In this document: positions 8,741 to 18,290 of the stretch, piece by piece
How positions within the stretch are numbered: position 1 is the stretch's first letter
Layout of the letters: each line of letters opens with the position of its first letter
Made by a program: the position numbers and the translations under genes
Source: Mesorhizobium carmichaelinearum
GTDB lineage: Bacteria > Pseudomonadota > Alphaproteobacteria > Rhizobiales > Rhizobiaceae
Direction of reading: 5' to 3'
Assembly: GCF_900199455.1 (NCBI RefSeq)
Contig: NZ_FZQR01000009.1
Span: 124,001-188,000 of the forward strand
DNA: 64,000 nucleotides
Notes under the pieces: generated by a model
What the model saw: only the letters and a program-made list of their open reading frames with translations
Database searches by the model: none
Told to the model about the DNA's origin: nothing

Positions 8741-9769
8741 CTAAGGAAAGATTGCTCTCAGCCGTCTTTCAACCTTTCCCCTCATCGCATCCTCCAATCC
8801 CTCCGCCGGCACCAACCGCTCACTGCCCCCGTCCCGCAGGCGCACAAACGGATGCATCCGGTAAGCCGCAATCGCTCCGCGCGTCCCCTCATCCGCGCTG
8901 ACATCGGCAAAGAAAATCCCGCCAATGCGCCCCGGCCATGGCTGCCGGGCAAGGGCGGTGCCGAGGAAATCGCCGAGCCCATAGGCGACGACCGTCCCTC
9001 CGATCCGCTCCACCGGTTGCACCACATGAGCGTGATGGCCGGCGATCAACCCGACGCCCTGCCCGGCCAGGCGCCTGGCCAATGCCCGCGTCCCGGCACG
9101 CGGAAAATGCCGGAACTCCCAGTCCCAATGCGGCACGGCGCAGAGAAGGTCGAAGCCGTTGCCCGGCCAGCCGGCCAGATCGCTGCCCATCGACACACGC
9201 CCGGCAAATAGACCCTCATCTGCATTGCGCCACAGCGTGAAGGCGGCGAAGCCGACAGTCAGCGGCCCGACTTTGACAGGCCGTACCGGCCCCTCCGCGG
9301 CCAGGCCGATGGTGCGGATGCCAAGCCGCTTCAGCGCCGCCACCGTCTCGTCGAAACCGGCGACGCCCTGGTCGAGCGCATGATTGTTGGCCAGCGACAG
9401 CACCAGTTTTTCACGCGCAATCCCGGTCGCCGCCAGCGCCTCGGCCAGGAACCGCTCGCTCATTGCATGATGCGTGCCGAGTTTCGTTCCGAGCACCGCG
9501 CTCGGTCTGTCCACGACAGGACTTTCGCAATTGCCGATCACCAGATCGGCAGTTCCAAGCAACTCTTTGATCGCCGGATCGCAATCCGGCGCACGGCTGT
9601 TGGCCACCGCCGAGATGTCGCCGATGAAGGCAAGCCGCACCGTCTTTCCCGGCGGTGGCTCCATCAACGTCCCCGCCATCGGCGCAAACCCGTCGCCGTC
9701 ACCGCCAAGCGACGGCTTCAGGAAACGCGGCAGCCAGGACAGTTTGTAGGAAAGCGGATAGTTCGACAC
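8741..9769 (-). CDS. CapA-family metallophosphatase-like protein
   Basis: A 342-residue protein of the CapA/PgsA family, a calcineurin-like metallophosphatase fold first seen in poly-gamma-glutamate capsule synthesis. The signature blocks are present in order: LAFIGDISAV (residue 46), IGNCESPVV (residue 78), SLANNHALDQG (residue 125), PHWDWEF (residue 213) and AGHHAHVVQPVE (residue 243), which carry the metal-ligand Asp, Asn and His residues. There is no signal peptide, so it may act in the cytoplasm, unlike membrane-anchored CapA. No capsule genes flank it and the substrate is unknown. Confidence 0.85.
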   Translation of the reverse strand: MSNYPLSYKLSWLPRFLKPSLGGDGDGFAPMAGTLMEPPPGKTVRLAFIGDISAVANSRAPDCDPAIKELLGTADLVIGNCESPVVDRPSAVLGTKLGTHHAMSERFLAEALAATGIAREKLVLSLANNHALDQGVAGFDETVAALKRLGIRTIGLAAEGPVRPVKVGPLTVGFAAFTLWRNADEGLFAGRVSMGSDLAGWPGNGFDLLCAVPHWDWEFRHFPRAGTRALARRLAGQGVGLIAGHHAHVVQPVERIGGTVVAYGLGDFLGTALARQPWPGRIGGIFFADVSADEGTRGAIAAYRMHPFVRLRDGGSERLVPAEGLEDAMRGKVERRLRAIFP

Positions 9770-9929
9770 GCAATGCCCAATCGTTTGCCTTGTTTAGACT
9801 GTCCCGTGGGCGGGTTGAAGCCGTCGGCAATTAACGATGTAGACAGCGCATCGGCGCTGACGGGCGCGACACCGCAAATAGCCGCAAATCTGTGTATGGT
9901 CGTCGGCGACAAATGCTTGGGAGGAAAAG

Positions 9930-11186
9930 ATGACACGAATAGCAGGCCAGCTGGCATCCGCCTTCATTGTTCTTCTGCCATTGTCCTCGGCGCATGCCGC
10001 CATGCCCGAAGCGGCAACCACGCTGTTCGAGGCAAAGACCGTGGCCGCGCGCGACAGCGCGCTGTCGACGCTGGAAGCCGCCGCGCCGAAAGATCCGGCG
10101 TCGGCCTATGCCGCCGGTGCCGGCGAATTCTTCACAGCACTTGAACTGCTCGCCAGCGGCCTGCATCGCCACGGTTTCGAAAGCCCGCAATCCTTCATGC
10201 TGCCGCTGATGCAGCTGCCGGTGCCGTCCAATCCCAATCCCGAGCCGCTGACCTACGAAGAGTTCCGCGCCATCTTGGTCGCCTTCCGCGACAGGTTGGC
10301 GAAATCCGCAGCGACGCTGGGCTCGGTGCCGGCCGATGCCGATATCGGCATGGTCATCGACCTCACCCATGTCGGCATCGACCTCAACGAGGACGGCACC
10401 ATCGCGCCCGATGAAAGCATGGCGGCGATCATGGCCGCGCTGTCGCACGGCAGCATTTCGCAAGGCGACAGCGCACCCGCGCCGACCTTCCGCTTCGACC
10501 GCGCCGACGGCTACTGGCTGCAGGGCTACGCCGAGTTCCTGATGGCGCAGGCCGATTTCTGGCTGGCGCATGATTTCAAAAACACGTTCGACGGCTCGTT
10601 CCACATGCTGTTCCCGCGCGCCAAACTGCCGCTGCAGGACATTCTCGTGCCGCCGCCGAGCGAGATGGGCTCAAGCATCTTCTCCTCGGAATGGCGCATC
10701 GCCGATTTCATCTCGATGGTGCACATGATCAACTGGCCAGTGGTCGAGCCGGAGCGCCGCAAGGCGGCACGCCGGGAATTGCTCGAAATGATCCGGCTGT
10801 CGCGCGAGGACTGGAAGGCCATCCGCGCCGAGACCGACAATGACCGCGAATGGCTGCCCGGCCCGCAGCAGAAAGGCGAGAATCCACTCACCGGCCTCGA
10901 AGTCGGCGAGGAACAGGTGCAGGCTTGGCTCGCCACCTTGACCATGGCCGAGGACCTGCTCGAAGGCCGCGCGCTGCTGCCGCATTTCCGCATCACCGGC
11001 AAAGGCATCAACATGAAGCGCTTCTTCGATGAGCCAAAAACTTTCGACCTCGTGCTGTCGATCACCGGCCCCGGCATCGCGCCCTACCTCGAAAGCGGCA
11101 GGATCCTGACCAGCGAGGATTTCGACCAGATCCAGCGCGAGTTCGGCGGCGGCGGGTTTTTGACGTTTGCGCTGTGGTTTAACTGA
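9930..11186 (+). CDS. Large secreted protein of unknown function
   Basis: A 418-residue protein with a Sec signal peptide ending in SSAHA (cleavage near residue 23) and a strong GGAGGAAAAG ribosome site before ATG 9930. Residues 151-162 read DLNEDGTIAPDE, which resembles an EF-hand calcium loop although it stands alone. The remainder is helical in composition with conserved-looking FRFDRADGYWLQGYAEF. It lies divergently from the CapA gene. I do not recognise the family and propose no function. Confidence 0.75.
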   Translation: MTRIAGQLASAFIVLLPLSSAHAAMPEAATTLFEAKTVAARDSALSTLEAAAPKDPASAYAAGAGEFFTALELLASGLHRHGFESPQSFMLPLMQLPVPSNPNPEPLTYEEFRAILVAFRDRLAKSAATLGSVPADADIGMVIDLTHVGIDLNEDGTIAPDESMAAIMAALSHGSISQGDSAPAPTFRFDRADGYWLQGYAEFLMAQADFWLAHDFKNTFDGSFHMLFPRAKLPLQDILVPPPSEMGSSIFSSEWRIADFISMVHMINWPVVEPERRKAARRELLEMIRLSREDWKAIRAETDNDREWLPGPQQKGENPLTGLEVGEEQVQAWLATLTMAEDLLEGRALLPHFRITGKGINMKRFFDEPKTFDLVLSITGPGIAPYLESGRILTSEDFDQIQREFGGGGFLTFALWFN

Positions 11187-11194
11187 CGAAAGCC

Positions 11195-11403
11195 GGGTTC
11201 CTCGCCCCCACGGAAGTGGGGGGTCCGAAGGACGGGCGAGACCCGTGGCTCGCCCCGGCAAGGTGGCTCGGGCGAAGCCCGAGACGGAGCGGGGGAATGG
11301 CTCGGCCTCAACGAAGTTCAGAGGGAATCGACGAGCGCCGCGCTGCCCCCTCTCCGACCGCTTCGCGGCCACCTCTCCCCCGCTTTGCGGGGGCGAGGAA
11401 CCC
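11195..11403. repeat. Palindromic element bounded by 15-bp inverted repeats
   Basis: GGGTTCCTCGCCCCC at 11195-11209 is exactly complementary to the segment at 11389-11403, and the similarity extends inward as alternate C-rich and G-rich blocks on both sides. The interior is rich in short stems. The right half forms the 3' end of the dioxygenase gene on the minus strand, including its stop codon at 11308. Confidence 0.75.
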
Positions 11404-12684
11404 AGTTCTTGCGGGGTCAGCGCCAGGCCCCTCACCCGAACCTGCGCTCCTACCTCCCCACAAGGGGGAGGTAGGAGCCCGTTGCAAATACAGCACCACC
11501 TCCGCCTCGGCCGGCGCGAACCGCCGCGCCAACGTCCGAAACGCGCTGTGCACGCCGTCGCGGTCGATGTTGCAGCTTCTGAGATGCCTGACGGCGAGCG
11601 TCGGGTCGAAGGCGCTGCGGCCGTGCAGGACGCGCTGGTTGTCGAAGACCAGCACCTCGCCCGGCTGCAGCTGGTGCCGGAACTGGTTCTGCGGATCGCA
11701 GATCAGCCGCGTCAGTTCGGCCAGCGCCTCGATCAGCCCGTCGATCCGCTCCAGAGGCGCCCATTGCGGTGCGAGGCACCGGTCATTGTAGCGGATGCCG
11801 GTGACGGCGCCCGCCGCATCGAGGCTGATGACATGCGCCTCGGCGCTGAAGAAGACCTCGCCTTCATGCTCGCGGTGGAAAGTGACGCCGTGCCGCGTCA
11901 ACAGCTCGAACAGTTCCGGCGTGCGCGTCCGCATCAATTCGGCAACATGAAAACCGTCGACCATCAGCGACGTGCCGCCGCTGCCCGCGCCGGTGCGGAT
12001 GGCGTGGAAGAAGATGAAGCCCGGCGGGGAATAGCGGAACGGCTCGTCCGTATGCGGGATCTGCGCCCGCGCCGTCTCGCCCGCCACGCGTGCATCCGGC
12101 CGCGAGATCAGGTCGAACACCTTGCCGTAGCTGGTCTCGCGGATCGGCCCGTAGCGGCCGGCGACCCGCGCCGTCGCTTCCGTCTCGGCCGGCACGCCGG
12201 TCAGCATGGCGATGCCGTGATCGCGCAAGGCCCGGAGCGACTGGAACAGCGTTTCGTCATCCGCGACCACCGCATCGAAAGCGAAGCGGCCGAGCCGGGC
12301 AGTGAGGTCGCTGTGCCACAGCTGCGGCTGGAAACGGACCGGGCCCGAGCCGCCGGCATGGCCGGCGAGGAAAGCCGCGTCGTAATGCGAGACATGCCCA
12401 TCCTGCCAGATGGTGGTGACCTGCCCGGGCGTGGAGACATCGAAGCTCTCGGCATGGATGGCCTTGCCGACATCGGCCGGCGTCAGCCACCTCTTGCCGG
12501 AGGCGGTGTCGCCGCATTCCTGGCATTCGCAGGCCAGCCGCAGCCAGCGCGTCGAGAATCTTGCCGAGCGGCCGTCCGCCAATTCGACGGCGACACGTGC
12601 GCCTTCGGCGCGCATGGCGCGGATCGGCGCCCCTTGTAAAGCTGCGTGTCTTGGCTGGCTGTCATGCTTTGGCGTGTCGAGCAT
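11308..12684 (-). CDS. TauD/TfdA-type dioxygenase, gamma-butyrobetaine-hydroxylase-like
   Basis: A 458-residue Fe(II)/2-oxoglutarate dioxygenase. The N-terminal DUF971-like domain carries a CECQEC zinc cluster at about residue 51, as in gamma-butyrobetaine and trimethyllysine hydroxylases. The catalytic domain has HTDEPFRY (first His-x-Asp pair) and VLHGRSAFD (distal His) followed by an RHLRSCNID block with the 2-oxoglutarate-binding arginines. ATG 12684 is chosen for its GGGGAC site; an upstream extension lacks support. The last 55 residues after YLQRA are encoded by repeat DNA, so the native stop has probably been lost. It is divergent from a LysR gene that may control it. The substrate could be gamma-butyrobetaine or another quaternary amine. 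Confidence 0.85.
   Translation of the reverse strand: MLDTPKHDSQPRHAALQGAPIRAMRAEGARVAVELADGRSARFSTRWLRLACECQECGDTASGKRWLTPADVGKAIHAESFDVSTPGQVTTIWQDGHVSHYDAAFLAGHAGGSGPVRFQPQLWHSDLTARLGRFAFDAVVADDETLFQSLRALRDHGIAMLTGVPAETEATARVAGRYGPIRETSYGKVFDLISRPDARVAGETARAQIPHTDEPFRYSPPGFIFFHAIRTGAGSGGTSLMVDGFHVAELMRTRTPELFELLTRHGVTFHREHEGEVFFSAEAHVISLDAAGAVTGIRYNDRCLAPQWAPLERIDGLIEALAELTRLICDPQNQFRHQLQPGEVLVFDNQRVLHGRSAFDPTLAVRHLRSCNIDRDGVHSAFRTLARRFAPAEAEVVLYLQRAPTSPLWGGRSAGSGEGPGADPARTGFLAPAKRGRGGREAVGEGAARRSSIPSELR
11443..11481. repeat. Hairpin repeat inside the 3' part of the dioxygenase gene
   Basis: CTCCTACCTCCCC, a short ACAA loop, and its complement GGGGAGGTAGGAG form a 13-bp perfect stem at about 11449-11479. 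It belongs to the same class of rhizobial palindromes as the elements at 8527 and 23523 and is translated as part of the C-terminal tail of the dioxygenase. Confidence 0.7.
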
Positions 12685-12784
12685 CTGGCGTCCCCTGCGG
12701 TTGAATTCCTTCGACCAACCTAGGCAAGAGAAATCCCACACTCAAACGAGTTCCCTTCCCTGAGTTTTGAGGTAAGTTCAAAAC

Positions 12785-13714
12785 ATGACGACGCTGCGGG
12801 ACTTGCCGCTTTCCGGATTGCGGGCGCTGGTGGCCGCCGCCAGGGCCGGCAGCCTGACGCGCGCGGCCGAAGAGTTGGGCGTCACACCCGGCGCCATCGG
12901 CCACCAGATCCGGCAGTTGGAGGAGCGGCTTGGCGCCAAGCTGGTGCGGCGCGAAGGCAATGGCATCGTGCTGACCCGTGCCGCGGAGGCCGCCTTGCCC
13001 GACATCGACCGCGGCTTCGATGCGCTCGCCTCCGGCATGCGCCGGCTGCGCTTCGAACGGCAGGCCGAGACCTTCACCATCTCGGCCGATCCGTCCTTCG
13101 CCTCGCTGTGGCTGGCGCCGCGCCTTGCCCTAGTGCGCCCGGCGCTAGGACGGCTCGAGGTCCGTATCGTCGCTTCCGTCGGGCTCGACGCCATGGCGGA
13201 GGAAGGCGTCGACCTCGCCATCAGCTACCGCAAGGGCGCGGCGTCGGACATCGCGGCACTCGACCTCTTCACCGAACGGGTCATCCCGGCCTGCGCGCCG
13301 GCGCTGGCCGAGGGTCATGCCGGGCCGGACAGGGCCGAAATGCTGGACAGGATGCCGCTGCTGCATATCGACCCGATGATGGGCGACGATGTCTACCCCA
13401 CCTGGCGGGACTGGTTCGTTGCGGCGGGACGGCAAAGGAAAGACATCGACCAGGGTCCGCGCTTCGGACTGACCGTCGTCGCGGCGCAAGGGGCGATCGC
13501 CGGCATGGGTGCTCTTCTGGCCAGCGAACTGGTGTTGCGCCGCCATCTCGACGCAGGCCATCTCGTCGAAATCGCGCGCGAAATACCGGCCCTGACCATC
13601 AGGCGCCGCATCGTCTGGCCCGAACATGGCTCGAAGGCACGTCGCGCCGCGGCGGTGGCGGCAGCGCTCCTGGCAGCGGCCGGCACCGGCGTCGATGGCG
13701 CCCTGCCCGCTTGA
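12785..13714 (+). CDS. LysR-family transcriptional regulator
   Basis: A 309-residue LysR regulator. The winged helix-turn-helix is at residues 8-67 (AARAGSLTRAAEELGVTPGAIGHQIRQLE), and a periplasmic-binding-type effector domain begins near residue 95. The pattern SGLRALVAAARAGSLTRAA together with FTISADPSFASLWLAPRL is typical of the GcvA subgroup. The gene is divergent from the dioxygenase with about 100 bases between start codons, the usual layout for a LysR controlling its neighbour. The effector is unknown. Confidence 0.9.
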   Translation: MTTLRDLPLSGLRALVAAARAGSLTRAAEELGVTPGAIGHQIRQLEERLGAKLVRREGNGIVLTRAAEAALPDIDRGFDALASGMRRLRFERQAETFTISADPSFASLWLAPRLALVRPALGRLEVRIVASVGLDAMAEEGVDLAISYRKGAASDIAALDLFTERVIPACAPALAEGHAGPDRAEMLDRMPLLHIDPMMGDDVYPTWRDWFVAAGRQRKDIDQGPRFGLTVVAAQGAIAGMGALLASELVLRRHLDAGHLVEIAREIPALTIRRRIVWPEHGSKARRAAAVAAALLAAAGTGVDGALPA

Positions 13715-13728
13715 AATGCTGCCCAGGT

Positions 13729-14664
13729 CTAGCGCGCGAAGCCGTGCAAGCGGCTGAGAAACCATTGCAGCGGATTGCCGACGAAGGCGCGGGTGACGAA
13801 CATATCGTGGGCGACATCGGACGCAAGCAGGGCGATGGTGCCGGCTTCTAGGCGGCGCGGCGGGTCGGAACTGGCGTTGATGCCCTGGCTGACCAGCAAC
13901 TGCCTGATCTCGGCATTGCCGGAGGCCGAGGATTTGCCATAGGCGCTGACGAAGAAACTCTTCCTGTGCTGCGCGATCCAGCTGGCGAAAATGTCGGCTT
14001 CGTCGAAGACGGCGTCGAGTAGGATGACGCCGAGCAGGCGTCCGCTGATGTCACCATTCCTGAGAATGGAGGCAGCGGGATTGTAGCCGCCGCTATAGGC
14101 GACCAGCACCACCGGCATGGCGTCGAATTTCGCCGCCTGGGCGCCGGTCAATTTGGCCAGGCCTTGTGCCGCCTCGGCCATGAAGCTGGCAAAATAGCCC
14201 GGCGTCCAGAAATTGCCGGCGCTGGAATCCTGCGCATTGCTCGCGAATTGCGGCGCTACCAGAACGGCGTTGAGGCCGGAGGCCTCGACCTGCGAGACGA
14301 CACGCTGGCGGCCGACCACGTCGCGCTGCAAGGTGGCGCCATTGCCGTGGAAGAACACCACGATGACCGCCGGCTTGGCCGGATCGAACCCTTTTGGCAC
14401 AGCCAGCAACGTCGATCGGTCGAAATAGGTTTCGTCTTCCCAGTAAATGCCGCCGCGCGGCGAGGTGTGGCCACGCCTTCCATCCGCCCCCGTCACGTCG
14501 AGAAACGGCGCGGAGCCGTCGGGCAGCTTGCCCCGGTAGGGAAAGGGCGACGCCTTGAACGGCACGATGGTCGAAATGGCCTTGTGCAAACGCGCCCCCT
14601 GGCTTGCCGCCGGAAACGCCGCCGTGGCCAGCAATCCGGCAACGATGGCGCGCCGGTCAACCAT
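13729..14664 (-). CDS. Alpha/beta hydrolase, exported
   Basis: A 311-residue alpha/beta hydrolase with an N-terminal leader containing RRAIVAGLLATAAFPAASQG, a Tat-like signal. VVFFHGNGATLQRD gives the oxyanion-hole strand, VLVAYSGGYNPAA is the nucleophile elbow with serine at about residue 192, and the terminal DVAHDMFVTR provides a plausible catalytic histidine. The ATG overlaps the TGA of the preceding gene as ATGA, so translation is coupled to the spermidine-synthase-like gene. Acts presumably in the periplasm. The substrate is unknown. Confidence 0.8.
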   Translation of the reverse strand: MVDRRAIVAGLLATAAFPAASQGARLHKAISTIVPFKASPFPYRGKLPDGSAPFLDVTGADGRRGHTSPRGGIYWEDETYFDRSTLLAVPKGFDPAKPAVIVVFFHGNGATLQRDVVGRQRVVSQVEASGLNAVLVAPQFASNAQDSSAGNFWTPGYFASFMAEAAQGLAKLTGAQAAKFDAMPVVLVAYSGGYNPAASILRNGDISGRLLGVILLDAVFDEADIFASWIAQHRKSFFVSAYGKSSASGNAEIRQLLVSQGINASSDPPRRLEAGTIALLASDVAHDMFVTRAFVGNPLQWFLSRLHGFAR

Positions 14665-17372
14665 CAGGCCGGTACCAGCCGCACAGCCGGTGCCCTCGAC
14701 GGCAACAGCACCGCGAAGAAGGCCGGGATGGCGAAGAGATAGGCGATCGCCGACCATTGTAGCACGGCGCTCAGCCCGAAGCTGGTGGCGACGATCGGCA
14801 CGGCGGCCGAGCCGATGACCGAGAAACAGCCATTGATGCCCCAGGCCCAGACGAACAGATGCTCCTTGCCGAGCCGCGCCAGCCAGGTCATGGCGGTGGC
14901 CATCGGCATGCCCATCAGGAAGGCCGGCGGCGACACCAAAAGGAAGCAGAGCAGCAGCCGCATCGCATAGGGATAGGCGCCGATCCAGTCGAGCACCGGC
15001 GACAGATAGAAGCCATAGGCGAGCAGCAGCAGGCAGACCGCCAGCAGGACAACCGGCAGCAGAGTCCTGGCGCGGTCGAAGATGCGCTCGGCAAACAGGC
15101 TGCCGAGGCCCGAAAACACCAGCATCGAGGAGATCAGCACCGAGGCCGACACCGTCGGATTGGCGAGCGCCACGGTGAAGCGGCTGATCAGCCCGACCTC
15201 GACCATGATGTAGCCGAGGCCGAGACAGGCGAAATAGAGGATGGTGCCGAGCTTGCCGCGCGATCGCGAGAACACGATGCGCCAGCCGAAGAGGACCGGC
15301 AGCAGCACCAGCGACGCCGCCGTGATGCAGGCAATGCCGAGCGTCGCCCAGATCAAGAGATAGCCCCAATCGTCCTGGAACAGGTCGAGCCGGTCGAGCG
15401 TGCGCGGCAGGTCGGCGACCTTCACATAAGCGGCGAAATAGGGCTGGTCGTTGCTCAGCGCCCGCGCATCGAAGACGTAGTCGCCGGCAAGCTTTTCCCA
15501 GCCGCCGGTCAAAAGCGCATGCCAGGTCATGCGCTGCAGCTCCGTCGCTGGCAGCACCTGTGGGCCGCTATCACCACCGGCGCCCGCGCAGGCATCGAGC
15601 GTCGGATCGGCCGGCGCCGTCGGATCGCAATCCGGGTTAACTGGGGCGGTCGGGTCGGCGGGCGCGGCCGCATCGGCGGCCGGCTGCTGCGTCAGTGTCG
15701 CGTCCTGCCCGCTGCCGAAGATCGAGGCGCGGTAATCATCGAGCACCTTTTGCGCGCCCGAACCGTTATAAACCATTCCTGGATAGTAGACTTCCTCCCA
15801 GGACATCGACTTGGTGTAGTCGCGCAGCGTCTTGATTTCGGCCTCGGTGAAGCCGCCGCGCTTGAACAGCACGGTCGTGGTCGAGAGGTAGCTCGACACC
15901 GCGAAGATATCGTTGGCCGCGCCTTGCGGATCAAAGGTTTTCGCCGCCTCGGCGATGGTCGAATAGAGCTTCAGCACCGATTTCGGCGGCTCTTCCTTGT
16001 TCCACAGGGTGATCGACAGCACGCCGCCATCGGCCAGCGCATGCATGTAGCTCAGCATCGCTTCGCGTGTGTAGGCGTATTTCTCCGAGATGGCGAAGCC
16101 GCCCGGATTGGACAGGCCGACGCTGTCGGCGAGGCTGAGGTCGATGACGTCGTAGCGCTCCGCCGTGTTGGCGAGGAACAGCCGCCCGTCATAATCGATG
16201 ACCTTGAGCCGAGGCTCGGCCAGGATGTCGCCGGTGACGTCCTTGAGAACGGGGTCGCGGAACGCCCGCAAGGTCATCGGGTTGCTCTCGGCGACGGTCA
16301 CCGAGGTCGAACCGGCATTGAGCGCGGCCTGCGTGGAGATGCCGCCGCCGAACTGCACGACGAAGGTTTTGGGCTTGTCCTTGATGACATAGGGATAGTG
16401 CATCGGCAAATAGCGGAAATAGACCTGCTCGGCCGGCGCCAGATTGCGCATGATGCCTTCCGGCCCGTCACCGTCACGGTACATGCCGACATAGGTGTTG
16501 GCCGGAACTTCGGGCATGCCGAAGGCGGCATTGTCGCTCAGGCCCGGCGCGAAATGCATGTAGGAGCTGGCATAGACCTGCAGGTCGCCGAATGGCGAGA
16601 CGCTGCGGTAGATGCGCTTGCCGTCCGGAAAATTGCGGGCATAGGCGACGCCCTTGTATTGCGACACGGCAATGTCGGGGATGCCGAGCTGGCCCGGCAG
16701 CATGAGGTAGCCGGCGACCGACAGCGCTGCCACGACGACGCCGGCGACGACACTCTTCCAGGCACCGAAGGCGATAAACCACAGGATCGAGCCGGCGGCC
16801 CAGAGCAGCAGCGGCACGACGATGATGGTTTCCGGCGCGAACAGGTAGAGCGACACCAGCACGGCGAGGCCGGCCAGCCCCGAGCCGGTGAGGTCGGCAA
16901 AATAGACGCGGCCGAAGGCGGTGCGGCTTTTCAGGAAGACGATGCCGAGGAAGAACGCGCCGGCGAGGAACGGCAGGAGGTAGAGCAGGAAATTGGCGAG
17001 CAGCCGCCATTTCTGCGCGGGGTCGGAGACCAGGAAGATGGCGTTGAACGGCACCGTCTGGGCAACGAGGTTGGCGCCGACGGCAAGCGGGCCGATCAGC
17101 AGCAGGGCGGCGGTGGCGGCACCTTGCCAATGGCGATCGAACCAGCCCTTGCCGGCAAAGATGACGACGCTGGACAGCGAGAAGCCGAGCATGGCGAGGC
17201 TGACCACCAGCGAGCCGAAATGCGACCAGCTGCCGACGGCGAACACCCGCATCACCGCGATCTGCAGCGCGATGATGGCGCCGGCGATCAGCCCGACCGC
17301 CAGGTAATGCGCGAGCCGAGGCGCCTCCAGCGAGGCGATGCTTGGTCGAGAGGTCGATACGACAGCCGTCAT
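14664..17372 (-). CDS. Polytopic membrane protein with spermidine-synthase-like domain
   Basis: A 902-residue protein. Residues 20-250 hold about seven transmembrane helices, residues 300-600 a soluble Rossmann-like domain (VVQFGGGISTQAALNAGS followed by VTVAESNP and YDVIDLSLADS), and residues 690-900 a second membrane block. The order of parts recalls fused bacterial spermidine-synthase-like methyltransferase proteins, but the soluble domain is diverged and a true SAM-binding glycine loop is only partly kept. A proline/alanine/aspartate-rich insertion with PTAPADPT repeats lies near residue 590. It is the middle gene of a three-gene operon. Confidence 0.8.
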   Translation of the reverse strand: MTAVVSTSRPSIASLEAPRLAHYLAVGLIAGAIIALQIAVMRVFAVGSWSHFGSLVVSLAMLGFSLSSVVIFAGKGWFDRHWQGAATAALLLIGPLAVGANLVAQTVPFNAIFLVSDPAQKWRLLANFLLYLLPFLAGAFFLGIVFLKSRTAFGRVYFADLTGSGLAGLAVLVSLYLFAPETIIVVPLLLWAAGSILWFIAFGAWKSVVAGVVVAALSVAGYLMLPGQLGIPDIAVSQYKGVAYARNFPDGKRIYRSVSPFGDLQVYASSYMHFAPGLSDNAAFGMPEVPANTYVGMYRDGDGPEGIMRNLAPAEQVYFRYLPMHYPYVIKDKPKTFVVQFGGGISTQAALNAGSTSVTVAESNPMTLRAFRDPVLKDVTGDILAEPRLKVIDYDGRLFLANTAERYDVIDLSLADSVGLSNPGGFAISEKYAYTREAMLSYMHALADGGVLSITLWNKEEPPKSVLKLYSTIAEAAKTFDPQGAANDIFAVSSYLSTTTVLFKRGGFTEAEIKTLRDYTKSMSWEEVYYPGMVYNGSGAQKVLDDYRASIFGSGQDATLTQQPAADAAAPADPTAPVNPDCDPTAPADPTLDACAGAGGDSGPQVLPATELQRMTWHALLTGGWEKLAGDYVFDARALSNDQPYFAAYVKVADLPRTLDRLDLFQDDWGYLLIWATLGIACITAASLVLLPVLFGWRIVFSRSRGKLGTILYFACLGLGYIMVEVGLISRFTVALANPTVSASVLISSMLVFSGLGSLFAERIFDRARTLLPVVLLAVCLLLLAYGFYLSPVLDWIGAYPYAMRLLLCFLLVSPPAFLMGMPMATAMTWLARLGKEHLFVWAWGINGCFSVIGSAAVPIVATSFGLSAVLQWSAIAYLFAIPAFFAVLLPSRAPAVRLVPA

Positions 17373-17420
17373 TCAGGCCCCTTGATGCGGCGGTTCAGCT
17401 CGGCAGACCGGCGCGACAAC

Positions 17421-18290
17421 TCAACCGTTATGCGTGCCGACGATCTGGTCGCCTTCGAGCTTGGTGAACGGCACGAACGGCACCACCTTGCCATTGTAGA
17501 TATCAGAGCGGACGATGTTGAACGTGCCGTCGGCGAGCTGCTGCTTGATCACCTTGAGCACATGCTGGGCGCCCGGCGGGCCGACCGGAATGACCATCAC
17601 GCCATTGGGTTTCAACTGCTGCAGCAGCGACGGCGGAATGTGGTCGATACCACAGGTGACGATGATCTTGTCGAACGGGCCGACGCTCTCCCAGCCATAA
17701 TAGCCGTCGGCATTGCGGCTGGTGACCGAGCCGAACACGCTGTAGCCGCGATCGATCAGCCCGTCATAGGTGCGCCGCGTGCGCTGCGCCAGCGGATTGA
17801 TGATCTCGATCGTGTGCACCTTGTCGGTGAGGTTGGCGAGATACGCCGACTGGTAGCCCGAACCGGTGCCGACCTCGAGCACGGCTTCGCCGAACTGCAC
17901 GTCAATGGCCGTCGTCATGCGTCCGACCAGATGCGGGCCGGAAATGGTCACGCCATAGCCGATGTCGAGGAAGGCATGGTCATAGGCGCGCCCCAGATTC
18001 TGCGGCAGCACGAATTCTTCCCGTGGCGTCGAAAGGAAGGCGCGCTTGTTGCGGTCGTCCAGCACGTCCTTGTTGTAGACCATGATCTGGAAGCGATCGA
18101 ATCGCTCGGCCAGGAACTTGGGATCCTCGCCGCGATTGGCCACCATCCAGTCGATGAACGACTTTTTGTCGTTGAACGGCACTTCGGCGTTGCGGTCGTA
18201 GGCCACCGGCAGAGCAGCCCTGACGCTGGCCGGAAGAATGGAGAACGCCGCCGCACCCGCCGACAGCGTCAAGAAATCCCGACGCTTCAT
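17421..18290 (-). CDS. Tat-exported protein-L-isoaspartate O-methyltransferase
   Basis: A 289-residue protein. ATG 18290 is chosen because it gives a textbook twin-arginine signal, MKRRDFLTLSAGAAAFSILP, with cleavage after about residue 31. The mature part has the PCMT fold: FVLPQNLGRAYDHAFLDIG, the SAM-binding motif VLEVGTGSGYQSAYLANL, VHTIEIINPLAQ, and FDKIIVTCGIDHIPPSLLQQLKPNG. Classical PCMT repairs isoaspartyl residues in the cytoplasm; a periplasmic form would need a methyl donor there, which makes the location odd. It is the first gene of an operon with the polytopic protein and the hydrolase. Confidence 0.85.
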   Translation of the reverse strand: MKRRDFLTLSAGAAAFSILPASVRAALPVAYDRNAEVPFNDKKSFIDWMVANRGEDPKFLAERFDRFQIMVYNKDVLDDRNKRAFLSTPREEFVLPQNLGRAYDHAFLDIGYGVTISGPHLVGRMTTAIDVQFGEAVLEVGTGSGYQSAYLANLTDKVHTIEIINPLAQRTRRTYDGLIDRGYSVFGSVTSRNADGYYGWESVGPFDKIIVTCGIDHIPPSLLQQLKPNGVMVIPVGPPGAQHVLKVIKQQLADGTFNIVRSDIYNGKVVPFVPFTKLEGDQIVGTHNG

